64,000 nucleotides of DNA from Rhizopus arrhizus (taxonomy: Eukaryota; Mucoromycota; Mucoromycetes; Mucorales; Rhizopodaceae), in NCBI GenBank assembly GCA_024220505.1, contig JAKZZE010000027.1, forward strand, positions 310,001 through 374,000, in the 5' to 3' direction. Of the stretch, positions 9,330-20,013 are shown piece after piece. The number at the start of each line of letters is the position of its first letter. Position 1 is the stretch's first letter. Position numbers and translations under genes: made by a program. The notes beneath the pieces were generated by a model. The model saw only the letters and a program-made list of their open reading frames with translations, was not told where the DNA came from and ran no database searches.

Positions 9330-10830
9330 ATGAATTTGATGCCGTGCAAAAATTTCTTGTGTTCAACAATGATGTCGTATGGGAGACTTTACGTCATTAC
9401 ATCTCATCCCCTATGTTCGGCCTGCTAAGATGTCTTTTTGATGATGTACAAATCAAAGTTCTGCTTTCTAACGCAACATCCTATCGATTCAGTCCAAAAA
9501 CTGGTGTATTTCAAGGATCTATACTGTCTCCATATCTTTACTCAGTATATATCAACCAACTTCCAGCTCAGTTACGTCTTCAAGCTCTCAATCCTAACAT
9601 GTCGCCATTGGAAATAATACCTCCCCTGAACTGTCTACTCTACGCTGACGATGTAGTCCTAATTGCCGAACTCCCAAAAATGATTAATCTACTTAAGAAA
9701 TGTGAATACCACAGTATGCAAATGGGATACAAATGGAACCCATCAAAGTGTGTGGTCCTAGACAGCCACACTGATCCTATCTCATACATAATGTATGGTC
9801 AACCGCTTCCTCAGAAGACCACATTTGCATACCTTGGCGTTCCATTCAAGCAAGGTGGATACCTTGACCCAGAAGAACTTATTCAGCACAACACTCGAAA
9901 AGCCCTTGCCACAATGAATCTGTTGTCATCTATTGGTGTAAATCCTTCTGGTTTTTCCAAGCTTCTCTCAACTAGATTCTATGCACATATTATTCGCCCA
10001 CAGCTCGAGTACGGACTGGCCATCAACCACTTCACAAGCTCTCAACTTCACACACTTGAAGAAGCGCAAGATACATGTATCAGAAGGATATACGGCGCTC
10101 GTGGTAAAGCTTCTACCAAAGTGATGCTCCATCTGTCCAAATTACCTCTCATATCCGAGCGGGTCAATATCCTACAAGCACAGTTCCTTTTTCGTTCTCT
10201 ACTTTTGCCGGAAGACTCACTGCTCAATTGTATACTACTATACATACGATGCAATAGAAGCCATCAGTAGTACCTTCTTTCCAGAACTCCACTTTGGAAA
10301 ACGACACCCGCCTCCAATGATGATTTGGACACTCATACATTCAAAGCTTTCAAACGGCAATTCCTACAGCAAAACCTGGACAAGCGCCTTACGAATCGTA
10401 ATTCTAAACTGCTTTCCCATTGCCGTCGTTCTGTGTCTTTGGACCCCATTCTGTGGGCGCCCATGTCAAATTCGGAACGTAGTCGCTGTATACAATGGAG
10501 GTTAGGCTGGCTACCTGGTGGCAAGCCGAAGCCATGTCCCAAGCACCCAACACAACAACTCTCTAAAAACCATGCCATTAATTGCCTTGATATGCACCGA
10601 CGTCTGTTTATGCCCGAAACTATACGAGATCCGTTGTCATTCCTTCTGAATATGCTTCCATCTCATCCCTCAGCACATTCAGGTCTGGCACTCTCTTGGT
10701 CATAACGTTGTCCAATTATTTGCTCAATATTACATGAACTCGACCAACTTCATCATGCTACAACAATCCCAGCTACTCATCCACATGGCCATAAGCTTCT
10801 TGAATGGATCAAACAATTCCTTTAGCTTAC
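9330..10830 (+). mobile_element. LINE remnant: reverse transcriptase and C-terminal part of ORF2
   Basis: 9344-10270 encodes 308 residues of a non-LTR reverse transcriptase. It includes FGLLRCLFDD, SPKTGVFQGSILSPYLYSVYIN and the catalytic box CLLYADDVVLI, followed by the thumb region (FAYLGVPF, RPQLEYGLAI). After a stop and frame change the ORF2 tail resumes at about 10325-10705 with RWRLGWLPGGKPKPC...H-type residues. The endonuclease and the N-terminal half of RT are missing, so the element is truncated and broken. A second copy of the same tail lies at 14150-14690. The insertion follows directly after a MITE-like terminal repeat. Confidence 0.85.
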
Positions 10831-11099
10831 TCAATCCCATACTTTCCTTTTTCTTTTATTTTTTTTACCCTTGATCTCAAAGGGGGTTTTTTTTTCTTAC
10901 CACTAACATCCTAACGGATTGAACTGATCCGGGCGGACAATTGTTTATTTTTATTTTTTGCGCTCATTTGGATCGTTAAATAAAAATACAATGTTTAAAC
11001 AAAAATAAAAACGTATTCACGTATCATGAACTTCGGTTATTTGTACTTGTCGCTTAGTAATTATCCAATAAAATTCTTGGTATTTTTTTAATTTATAAA

Positions 11100-12622
11100 A
11101 AAAAGGGGCATTTACTCAATTGAAGGAGAAGGGGATTACCATAAAACCTTATGCAAAATATTTGTTTTTTGACATTAGCAGGATATCCGTTCATTACATC
11201 AATCATCATGCTGTAGAGTTTCTTCACATCGCGTCGTTCTTTTTCTGGAGTAGCAGCGCCATTCACTCCGCCAGAGAACTCGATAAAGCCAGGGGATACT
11301 TTGTGATCACCTGCTTTAAACAGTACTCCATCCCACTTTGTTTTATTTGTGCCAAAATATTCTCTTTCAAGTCAACCTAATTCCACAATATCATTCACAG
11401 CCAGAAACAGTTGATTAGTGATGACGATGCTTGTCTGTACTGCTGCTGATCTTTCAAGTATGGTATTATTCAAAGGATTTTTTGGTGATTCAATCAAGTC
11501 CAGGCTAAAAGTTGTATTAATAAAAGTAAGGTAATGTGAAACGGCGTGTTAAAAAAATCTTACAAATGCTTAACCAGGTTTTCTATTAATCCAATATCAT
11601 AATCACTAATGACATCATGGTTTTGCTTATATCCACTTGTGTACAACGCGTTGCGCAGGTTTTTGCAGGAGTAAACTTTAACATCTTTAATTGCTTGGAT
11701 AAGGCTCTTGGCACTTTCGGTAATTCCTACTTTTTTGACATTTACAGATAATATGATGTTTTCATATTCTTCTTCAGTTGTACGCATTTTTAATATATTC
11801 CGTATTGAATTTGGTGTTAGATTTATGACACCTAGTTGAGCTAAGCTGTATATAAACTTAGTTAGAATAGTATTCACTGACGAAATTACGGTTATAACTC
11901 ACTAGTCCGATGCAAGCTCAATTGTTTGCGCCAGCATTTTTGTCAAACCGTTTGAAGTTGTAGCGCAAGAAGTTGTAGTGTCAGAAGTTGTAGCATCAGA
12001 AATTGTAGCGTCAGAAAATGTGGCATTAGAAGTAAGACAGTTAGAAGATGAGTATGAGGTACTAAACACCTAGGTATATGATATTGTTAATACTAAATAA
12101 ATAACGGGTATTTGTTATCATCTCTTACATTGTTGGCTCTTTCAATAAGGTTCTGATGCACTAGTCGCTGAATACAAGAAATAGCAGAACGAGATTCATT
12201 GTTGATATCTTCCCTCAAGGTACTGTCTTTTCGACTTTCCCAGTATTCATGATATTTCTTTTCAAACACTTTTGAATGAAAACGACGAGTCTATGATCAA
12301 AATAAAAGTTAGTATCTGTCAAAAAGTTTGAAATTAGTACAGCATACAGCAAAAGTAGTTTCAGCAGTATGGGCAACATTAGTAACTTTGTTACTTTGTT
12401 TTGATTGTAGTGTAAGTAGAAAATCCATATAGTTTGCGTTTGTTGCATCTTCAGTGCCATTGAAATGCTCTGCAAACGAAAAATAGTCCAAGTCAGCTGG
12501 TTGTTTTTGGAAACTTGATTCAACCCATGCTAAAAACTTATAGTCCTTCCTGAGACCATTGATTCTTGTTTTTTTTAATAATTGAGCTTCAGAGGTATCT
12601 ATCGACTTTCGCTTGCCTCGTA
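11100..12622 (-). pseudogene. Decayed Mucorales multicopy gene with WDG...IEFSGG core
   Basis: On the minus strand, spliceable blocks read in order. The first is RGKRKSIDTSEAQLLKK...DYFSFAEHFNGTED (from 12622). Then come TRRFHSKVFEKKYHEYWESR, a Ser/Asp/Ala/Thr repeat, LAQLGVINLTPNSIRNIL...(11877-11575), NPLNNTILERSAAVQTSI, and finally KWDGVLFKAGDHKVSPGF followed by IEFSGGVNGAATPEKERRD. Introns of about 50-65 bases with GTATG/GTAAG donors fit between them. The WDG...(I/L)EFSGG block is the conserved core of a lineage-specific multicopy family; its D...E layout recalls a nuclease fold, which is inference. A TGA interrupts the frame just before LEREYFGTNK, so this copy is probably dead. No mobile-element ends were found. 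Confidence 0.55.
11954..12028. repeat. 15-bp minisatellite, 5 units
   Basis: Unit GAAGTTGTAGCGTCA with one to several substitutions per copy, at 11954, 11969, 11984, 11999 and 12014, plus a partial sixth. On the minus strand it encodes a degenerate S-D-A-T-T pentapeptide within the multicopy pseudogene, so the frame is preserved by the multiple-of-three unit. Confidence 0.8.
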
Positions 12623-12659
12623 TTGATAAAGAAGATAAGACAAAATTGACGCGTCTGAG

Positions 12660-14140
12660 TAAGATAAATTATTGGAGATATATGTTGTCAGTATTGTGAT
12701 GATGTCAAGAAGGATTCTAACATCGATCTTTTCACTGATGACATCAACAATTTACAACATGGGAATATTATATCACCATCAAAATTATAAACAAGGAATT
12801 GATTTTTTTTTCATTTCCATTAGTGTGCCAGTAGTCAACTTAACTTACTATAAAATTGTGCACGTTCAACACAGGAGCAATTTGAGTGTAGGTTTTGTCC
12901 CCTCTGCCAAGTCAATTGGATTCTTAATGGTTAGCTTCTTTCCATTGTAACTTGTTAGTACTTGGGATTTGGATTGTATTAAAGTGTTGTAGATTTTTTT
13001 AATAAGAGGTTAGAAGCCTTGAATGACTTGAATTTGATTAACTTGATTGAACGTTTAACAGTTCTTTTGATAAAGTAATTTGGTTTTAAGTAGTGATCAC
13101 CAGATCTTTATAGATCAATAAAGTTAAGAGTGAGATTGTTTTATAAAAGATAAGAATAAAAGGGATCTTTCTTGTTTCGTGATAACTCAGGTATCATATC
13201 AGAAAGAAGAAGTTAAAATAAAAAGAAAAGGTAATTGTGACCCAATAAGAAAAGATTGCTTTTTAAGCGCAAGAAGATTTGATTAATTGAATGTTCTGTT
13301 ATTTTGGTTAAAAATATTCATCTTATTTATATAAAAATATGGCGTGGCTTATTGTTTATGTCGTTTGCTATCTATGTCGACCGACATCAATGTCGCTGGA
13401 CATCAAAATTTGTTCTTGTGGTCATCATTGTTCTGAACTGTAAATTACAGTTCATGTTCTTCATCCAAACTGTATCGGGGACTAAACCATTGTTCGTGTT
13501 ACACCATTAAAGAATAGGGTCTAGTTGATGTCGTCGTATACGTGCGTTCAACCGCACGTGGGGATGCAAAGAGTCTTTCTACACTTTGTTTGTTCTGCAA
13601 TTCATATTCATAAGTATTATATGTGCCAAATAGCTTGTGAATATAACTAATATTCTATATTTTAACTTTATTTTGGTCACCTTGTCTGGTCTATACTGTA
13701 ATCATCTATGCGACACTAGAGCGTTTTACGCGGTCTACAAGACTTACAGGTTGAACTTATCTTGTGCTGTTTTCTAGTTGGGTCCTTTATGGTGATACCT
13801 AGTACTTTTCCCTAACTCCTTCAGCAAGTTCTATTAGATAATATCAGCATAGTTTATGCTAAATCCTTTATATCTGTCCACTGGACCTCAAGCGATATGG
13901 ACAAAAAAAGCAATAGCTTGCATTTACTCAACAAAAACGCACTTGAATAAATTTCTCTTTAACTTATGAATATTCCCTCATTTTTTTTCCCTTAATCAAT
14001 CCCACTCCAGTGACAACCAAAGACAAATTCCTGTTTACTCAAAGTTCTAATTAGTTTAGTAGGAGAGATGTTTTATGATGGCTTGTCAAAAGTTTGAGCT
14101 GGAATACTACCTCCTAAAGTTTAAATTTTAAACGCAAATC
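12660..14140. other. Gene-poor stretch
   Basis: No ORF with a recognisable domain. A short inverted repeat, ACGTGCG...CGCACGT, lies at 13540-13559. The rest is AT-rich unassigned sequence, possibly decayed repeats. Confidence 0.5.
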
Positions 14141-14149
14141 GCTGTAAGC

Positions 14150-14690
14150 TAGGTGACAGACACTAATCCTATCCTTCTCTCCACTTGCCGTCCTCAATTA
14201 GTCGTAGATCCCATCCTCTGGCTACCGATGTCATACATTGAACATAGCCGATTAGTTCGTTGGCGTATGGGCTGGTTGCCTGGTGGCCGTCCCAAACCAT
14301 GTATCCACCACCCTCATGACCTGCTCACTCGATCGCATGCTATTACCTGTCTACATATGCATCATCGCCTTCTTATGCCAAGCACTGTCTCTGACCCTTT
14401 ATCTTATCTCCTCAATCTCCTGCCTACTTCAAGGAAGAATTCTACTATACACCGTCGATCAAAATATTCAGCGTGGTTTATTCGATGGCCGATCATTTGC
14501 CAAATCCTACATGAACTTGACTACCTCCACCATGACAAAACTGCTCCTGAAATTCCACCTCTGGATACTAAACTATTGTATTGGTTCAGCTCTAATTAAT
14601 CTCGTATCATTTGTTACTATATCTTCTTCATCTTCCCATCTTTATCCTTTTTCCCTTTTTGCCTATCAAAAAGTTTTTTTTTTTTAGCTC
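14150..14690 (+). mobile_element. LINE ORF2 tail remnant, second copy
   Basis: 14153-14599 encodes 148 residues closely matching the tail of the LINE at 10325-10705: DPILWLPMSYIEHSRLVRWR then MGWLPGGRPKPC...HPHDLLTRSHAITCLHMHHRLLMP. It lacks all RT domains. The 3' side (about 14600-14700) is T-rich without a clean poly(A) tail. No target duplication could be identified. Confidence 0.75.
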
Positions 14691-14961
14691 TTTAACCATC
14701 TCATGATCTGATCTGGGCAATACAATAGTTTCCATTATTATGTGCTCAATTGGGTTATTTTAAGCCACGAAATTACTTTCTCAGAATCCACGAAATGAAC
14801 TTCGAACAATCAATGAATTCTTCTTAGAAAATCCCCCAAGCTTTATTTTACAGCACGTGAATTTTTTCTCAAAATCCTCAAATTGAGAGGGAAACGACTG
14901 TATGTAATTTCTTTACGAAGATGGACAGGGGCATGTTGTTGATGAGAACGGAGTTGAGCCC

Positions 14962-16178
14962 ATGGATCTTGTTATTGACGAGGAGCTATTCGCTATCGAA
15001 ACAATAAGTTCTCGTGCCCAATTCCTATCGAATAAACCTTCCGAAAAACCTTCTAATCCTGCAACGCATCTGGTTGCAGATGAAAGGAGCAATGATGTTG
15101 ATATGGAGTTATGCAGCAAGCGACGCTATACGGTTTACTCCGATGAAGACAAAACTAGATTTTTTTCATTTATTTTTCAGCAAATGCTTGAATGCTTCTG
15201 CTGCTGCGAGACAATTAGGTATTCATGTCCGAGCAGCTTAGAGATGGGTCAGACGATATTACGAGGGCCCTGAAAACATCTTCGTGAAGAGGAAAAAGTC
15301 AGGTCGGCGTCGTATTCTTGGGGAGGAACATAAGCAATTTCTTTTAAATTACATTGATGCGAATCCTTCTACTGTTGTAACTGAAGTGGCAGAAAGTTTA
15401 ACGCAAAATTTTGCGGATCTTAATGTTTCTAGTAGCACAATTTATAACTTCATCGCAACTGAGTGTAATCTATCTATTAAGTAGGCACAATCCCAGCCTG
15501 TAGAAAGAAATAGCCAAGAAAAGATTCAACAAAGGCATGATTGGGTACAAAAGTGGCAACAAACTGACTTGGATTTCACAACAAATTACGTCTTTCTTGA
15601 TGAATCCGCGTTTCATATAAATTTGAAACGGATATGACTTGGTCAAAGAAAGGAACTCCTGCAATAATTACAGTACCTACAACGAAAGCGAATGCAATAT
15701 CAATTTTAGGGGCCATATCTGCCACTGACTTGATTAATGTTAGTTTGAGAGTTCCAAAGTATATCAAAAAGAGAAAGCTTAGCGGAACTGATGGTTATAG
15801 CACAGGAACAGTGACAGGGCATTATATCAGTTTTTTGAGGGCGACGCTAGATGAAATAGACAAGTATCCAGAAATGAAGGGGTACTATCTTGTCATGGAT
15901 AACGCTCCTATCCACAGTTCAACCGATATAAGTAAGTATATCAAATCTCGAGGATATAGGTACGTTTATCTTCCTCCATATTCTTCTGAACTGAATCCAA
16001 TTGAGCAGTTCTGGTCAGTTGTCAAGAGTAAAGTTAAGCGAAATAAGTTTTTGAAAAAGAATCGCTCAAGACTAGAATAAGTGAAGCATGCGACAGCTTA
16101 TATTTGAGTGATTTCAAAGGCTTTGTAACTCATTCTGCTAAATGTTTCGCTAAATGCCTCAATGAGGAAAAGTTATAA
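14962..16178 (+). pseudogene. Tc1/mariner-type DD34E transposase, broken
   Basis: Several frames join into one transposase. The N-terminal helix-turn-helix region has KRRYTVYSDEDKTRFF, then ASAAARQLGIHVRAA and a second HTH with GRRRILGEEHKQFLL. The catalytic core has first Asp in FLDESAF, second Asp in LVMDNAPIH, and Glu in LPPYSSELNPIEQFW, with 34 residues between the second D and E. Lesions are a frame change in the T-rich tract near 15170, TAG codons near 15238 and 15481, and frame changes near 15630 and 16066. The C-terminus resumes as ISEACDSLYLSDFKGF and stops near 16178. All three catalytic residues survive but the gene cannot make a full protein. Confidence 0.85.
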
Positions 16179-16186
16179 GGTTGAAT

Positions 16187-16636
16187 CCAGTGTAAAGTGG
16201 GCCACCTGGCTGAAGTGTTTTAATTATTAAAAATAGGACAAAGAAGAATTAACGAGTCCGAACAATAGTTCTAAAGTCGAATACTTTTATTAAAGAAAGA
16301 TTTCAAGGCTATTTATATTAGTTGAGCAAGACCTGAGATTAGGTGACAAAAGATAGTTTCAACCGATATGATTTGACATGCATAAGAAGAATATTATAAT
16401 CTGGTGCTAGTCATAAGCTGTCTAGATATAAACTGTCTAGATATAAATTGTCTAGATATAAACTGAAACATATTACTCAGGGCAGTGATAATTATCAGGA
16501 TCTATTCTTATTCAAACTCATTTGTAAAAGATTTAGTCCAGAACGATAAGACTGTATCTTATTGACATGTCAAAGCATGTCACTGGCCACTGTTCTTTTT
16601 TTTGTAACCAGCGTAAAGTGGGCTACCTAGCCCTGG
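16187..16636. mobile_element. Probable right end of the Tc1/mariner element, with two direct repeats
   Basis: CCAGTGTAAAGTGGGCCACC at 16187 and CCAGCGTAAAGTGGGCTACC at 16608 are close copies in the same orientation, the second followed by TAGCCCTGG. Directly downstream of the transposase, paired direct repeats like these resemble the IR/DR termini of some Tc1-like transposons. Without the solo LTR (16211-16582) they would be only about 44 bp apart. No matching left end was found upstream of 14962, so the boundary is inferred. Confidence 0.5.
16211..16582. mobile_element. Solo LTR (372 bp) with 5-bp target duplication
   Basis: The segment starts TGAAGTG and ends CATGTCA, i.e. TG...CA. It is flanked by CTGGC on both sides (16206-16210 and 16583-16587). 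Inside, a TATA-like CTATTTATA and an AATAAA-type signal are visible in the antisense direction, so the LTR is probably in minus orientation. A tandem of GTCTAGATATAAA-like units lies near 16420-16465. No internal coding region remains, which fits LTR-LTR recombination. Confidence 0.8.
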
Positions 16637-16829
16637 TTTTTTTTTTTATTTATTTTTTTGATCTGCGGAAAATGTCCTGCTTGTAGATGAAATGGTATTG
16701 AGGATAAGGGTGAGTAGATATACATGATAGGGGGTAGTAGACTTTTTATTTATTTATTTATTTTTGCTGGTTGATGTGGTGACTATAGTGCTTTCGTTGC
16801 TTTTGTGCTGTTGCAGCTGCTGCAATAAC

Positions 16830-17879
16830 TATCGCGATCGTTTTACACATTCTCTCCGGCATCGAAATTTGTTGAGGATCTTGGCATTTTTGAGCAAGTC
16901 ATGTCGAGAATACACTTCAACCTTATGGCCAATTTCCACTATCACTTCTCGTATGGACTTATTCAAAGATATGAATAACTGATGTCGTCAGGATTGGTCG
17001 ACAATCCGGCATAGTCAATTACGACAAGGCGAATTTGTCGAGCGGATTTTGTGATCTTGATGATTAAGTCTTGTGTATTACCGGAGCAATCTTCGAAAGT
17101 ATATGTTGCAGTTGTTGCATCCCGTTCGGCAATTGGATCGTTGGCAGAAGTGTTGTAAGACACAAATACGTCTTCATATAAGAGCTTCGTCTTCATCTTG
17201 TAGATTTGGAGATTGACTAGCTTCTTTTTGGTTGTATCAGATTCATCGGTATTTGATTTTCGTACGTAACCAACAGTACATTTGGTGGCTATTGATGATT
17301 TGACCAGAGATCGATATTCCTGAATATTTGAAAGATCATCCCAAGTAAAATCTAAACAAAATAAGAAGAATATTTTTAATAAAAAAAAATAGATACTTTC
17401 CTGGTATTACCTCTGTATTCTCTTTTGACGATATTGAGCAATCAGCCACGTTTTCTTTTTTTGTTCGATTGCTTTCGAATAGTCGTACCCCATAAGACAT
17501 CTTTTGACATCCAGGTGGAAAGTTCATCTGATGTGACAGTACCTTCTGGAATATAAACTGAAACGAGGTCATGGACTTTGGTTTCCGAAAGAAAATACTC
17601 TTCCGTTATGCCTGGGATGGATGTGGAAGGCATAATATTAGCCACAAGATCAAGAACTGCTGATCGTGATGGTAGTATGGAAACAATAAAGGTTTCATAC
17701 TGTTGCTATCGTCGCTTTGCTGACATAGCGACTGCAATGGTGGGATAACCATCGACTAACGTAACAGGTTCCAAACCAGCATCTTTAAATTGCTGTAATG
17801 CTGACAGCTGATTCTCCAAATGGATTTCGAGTCCATAAATCGAACAGGAAGCGTTAGCTGCAGATAATATGGTTGTCAT
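16830..17879 (-). pseudogene. Decayed multicopy gene resembling a serine-recombinase (resolvase) fold
   Basis: ATG at 17879 opens MTTILSAANASCSIYGLEIH. The frame meets a TAG at 17708-17706 (after AKRR) and continues QQYETFIVSILPSRSAVLDL to about 17442, with a frame change at an A run. After an intron ending at about 17353 the frame reads TWDDLSNIQEYRSLVKSS, then TVGYVRKSNTDESD, then LLYEDVFVSYNTSANDPIAERD, then NTQDLIIKITKSARQIRLVV and IDYAGLSTNPDD. A further frame change leads to SIREVIVEIGHKVEVYS. The order of strand, YxRxS, helix, strand, helix, and 'LVVIDYAGLS' parallels the N-terminal catalytic domain of serine recombinases (YxRvS ... lvv..DRLsR). The Arg residues of the second motif are missing, so this is a hypothesis. 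Function unknown. Confidence 0.45.
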
Positions 17880-17886
17880 AGTCGGT

Positions 17887-17937
17887 AAAAAAAAAAAAAA
17901 AAAGAAAAAGAAAAAGAAAAAGAAAAAGAAAAAGAAA
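17887..17937. repeat. Poly-A / (GAAAAA)n simple repeat
   Basis: A run of 17 A followed by GAAAAA units. It lies directly 5' of the ATG at 17879 on the minus strand, i.e. a poly-T/CTTTTT tract in the leader of the decayed resolvase-like gene. Confidence 0.85.
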
Positions 17938-17939
17938 GG

Positions 17940-19966
17940 GACGCGAACTTTATGGAAAGCTCCGATGTTATGCTGTGTTCATTTTACTGCATTAATAAAT
18001 GATTTTGTTTTTGATTATAAAAAATAGCGTATGAGAATATAGGATGAAGTTGTCTTGAATAAATATCAACCGATTTGTATCTTTAGTATATACAAGATAA
18101 ATACAGTTCTTGTTTAAAGATTACTTAAATTTAGCTATATTAGAAGCACGCAAGTAATATTATACATTCAAGCTTTACGACACTCAAAAGCGTTGAATCT
18201 TGCCTCAGTATCTTTAGATATATTCCTCTTTAACATGAACGGGCTTGCTTGAAAGTAACAAAGTCTACTGTTAAGATAGTAGTGTCAAAATAACAGCTTG
18301 AGCCATCTTCATAACAATCATCACTTAAACAATTTTATAGGTATGTTGAGTCTCTACTGGGCTTTATATTAACCATCTGGCTGAATCAACCCAAATAAAA
18401 CAGGCTATATGTTTGGAGCCCAGTCTCTATAAATAATAAATCTCTTTAAGCAACCAAATATTGCAGCAGTTACGATTTTTTAACAACTTAAAAAGACTTG
18501 ATGGAAGGCTTCTTTGTTACTCTCCTTTTTTTTTAGTAGTTGCTTCATTTAATTTAGATGCTTCACCAAAAGGTAGATCTTTTGATACTGACACATTGGT
18601 TGCTTTTTTCTTTACCATTTTTGTTTTACTGTGCTCAGATATGAAGTAGCGCGTCTCCTTCGGCAACAAACAAGATTTCAATGCTTCTTCGGGCATATGG
18701 AAAACAGCAGTAGCATTCCTCTTATTAAAATACGTCTGACGTTTGATCCAATTGGCGTGAGTATAGCAAACTTGGAATATCAAGCGTCAAATTTCATTTT
18801 GTCTGCAATCTGGATATTGGGTAAAGGCTTATTAGCATATTCAGGAGTGTTTCTATAAACAAAAAGGTATTGAAAAATGTTGATGAATGAAGAGGACACC
18901 ATTTGAAATATTGTTGTCAGTGAAAGTATGTAAGTTAATTAATAAATCAAAAATATGCATCGAGAAGTGTCTGTTACAATATAGTGTTGTTTAGGGAATT
19001 CCCTTTGTGAATCAACAGTAAATCTTATGACAGCCCTAGGATGGTTTCTTACTCGCACTGGACATAAAAAATACCATACTAACATATGTTCAACGCAACC
19101 CTGACAATGTTATTTTCAACTGCAAAGGAAATTATGCTAAGAGAAGTCAATAAAAAGATCATCAAGCCAAGCATTTTCTATCAGCTGAATCAAGCAAAAA
19201 GAAACCTAGAGAAAATAATTGAAGAAAGTAGCAACCAACAAGGTAGCAACAGCAAAAAAAAAAAAAATTGTGTAGAATAAGAAAGCCTTGTTTTTTCGTT
19301 TTTAGACTTGAGTGAATTGCTGCTCAAACATCCAAAGTTTGATTGTAGTTGTATTGTGATATGAACCAGAATCCACTGCATCATAGTCTTTTGCTATGAT
19401 AGATTTTGTAGTGATCCTTACATGCTGCTATCAACTGATTCTTAAAGCTATCTTTTTATAGTTTTTCTATTTTCTTCTACAAATGCACATTTCTAGGTCT
19501 CTGATTCCTGTCGGGCTCATTTTTCTTAACGAGAGTTTATTTTGTAGTATTGTTTAAAGAAGAGCATCATGAGCCAAGAAAAGACTTTTGCGAGCTCATG
19601 GTTTCAATATAGGTGGATAGTACATCAGCACAAGCATAGACCCATAAAAAAGCTACTTTTAACAACAAATACTGTTGATTTCTTGGCTTTAAACAAAGCT
19701 TTATGTTACTTGTGAAATAAATTGTTGACAGATATTCGGTAAGAGTTGGGTGCCCTAAAGATATATAATTTACCCTTAAATTCCTACTATATCAATAGAT
19801 AAAAATGTTGACGATTACTTTACAAAAAAGATTACGCTGTACTTTAAAAGAAAATCAAAAGTAATCATCTTAGAACTTTTGGAATATAAGGTGATTGATT
19901 TCTTTTGCTATTATTAGTGCTGTTCTAATTCTGTATCACGTCACTTTACAGGAGGCAAACATATGG

Positions 19967-20013
<47 letters not shown>

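Noticed and set aside
13540..13559. Short inverted repeat ACGTGCG...CGCACGT as a terminator or element end
   Set aside because: Only a 7-bp stem, with no flanking gene or repeat to explain it.
16187..16632. The two CCAGTGTAAAGTGGGC-like motifs as a target duplication of the inserted 0.4-kb segment
   Set aside because: They differ at several bases and a proper 5-bp CTGGC duplication with TG...CA ends explains the insertion; the longer repeats fit an older transposon end.
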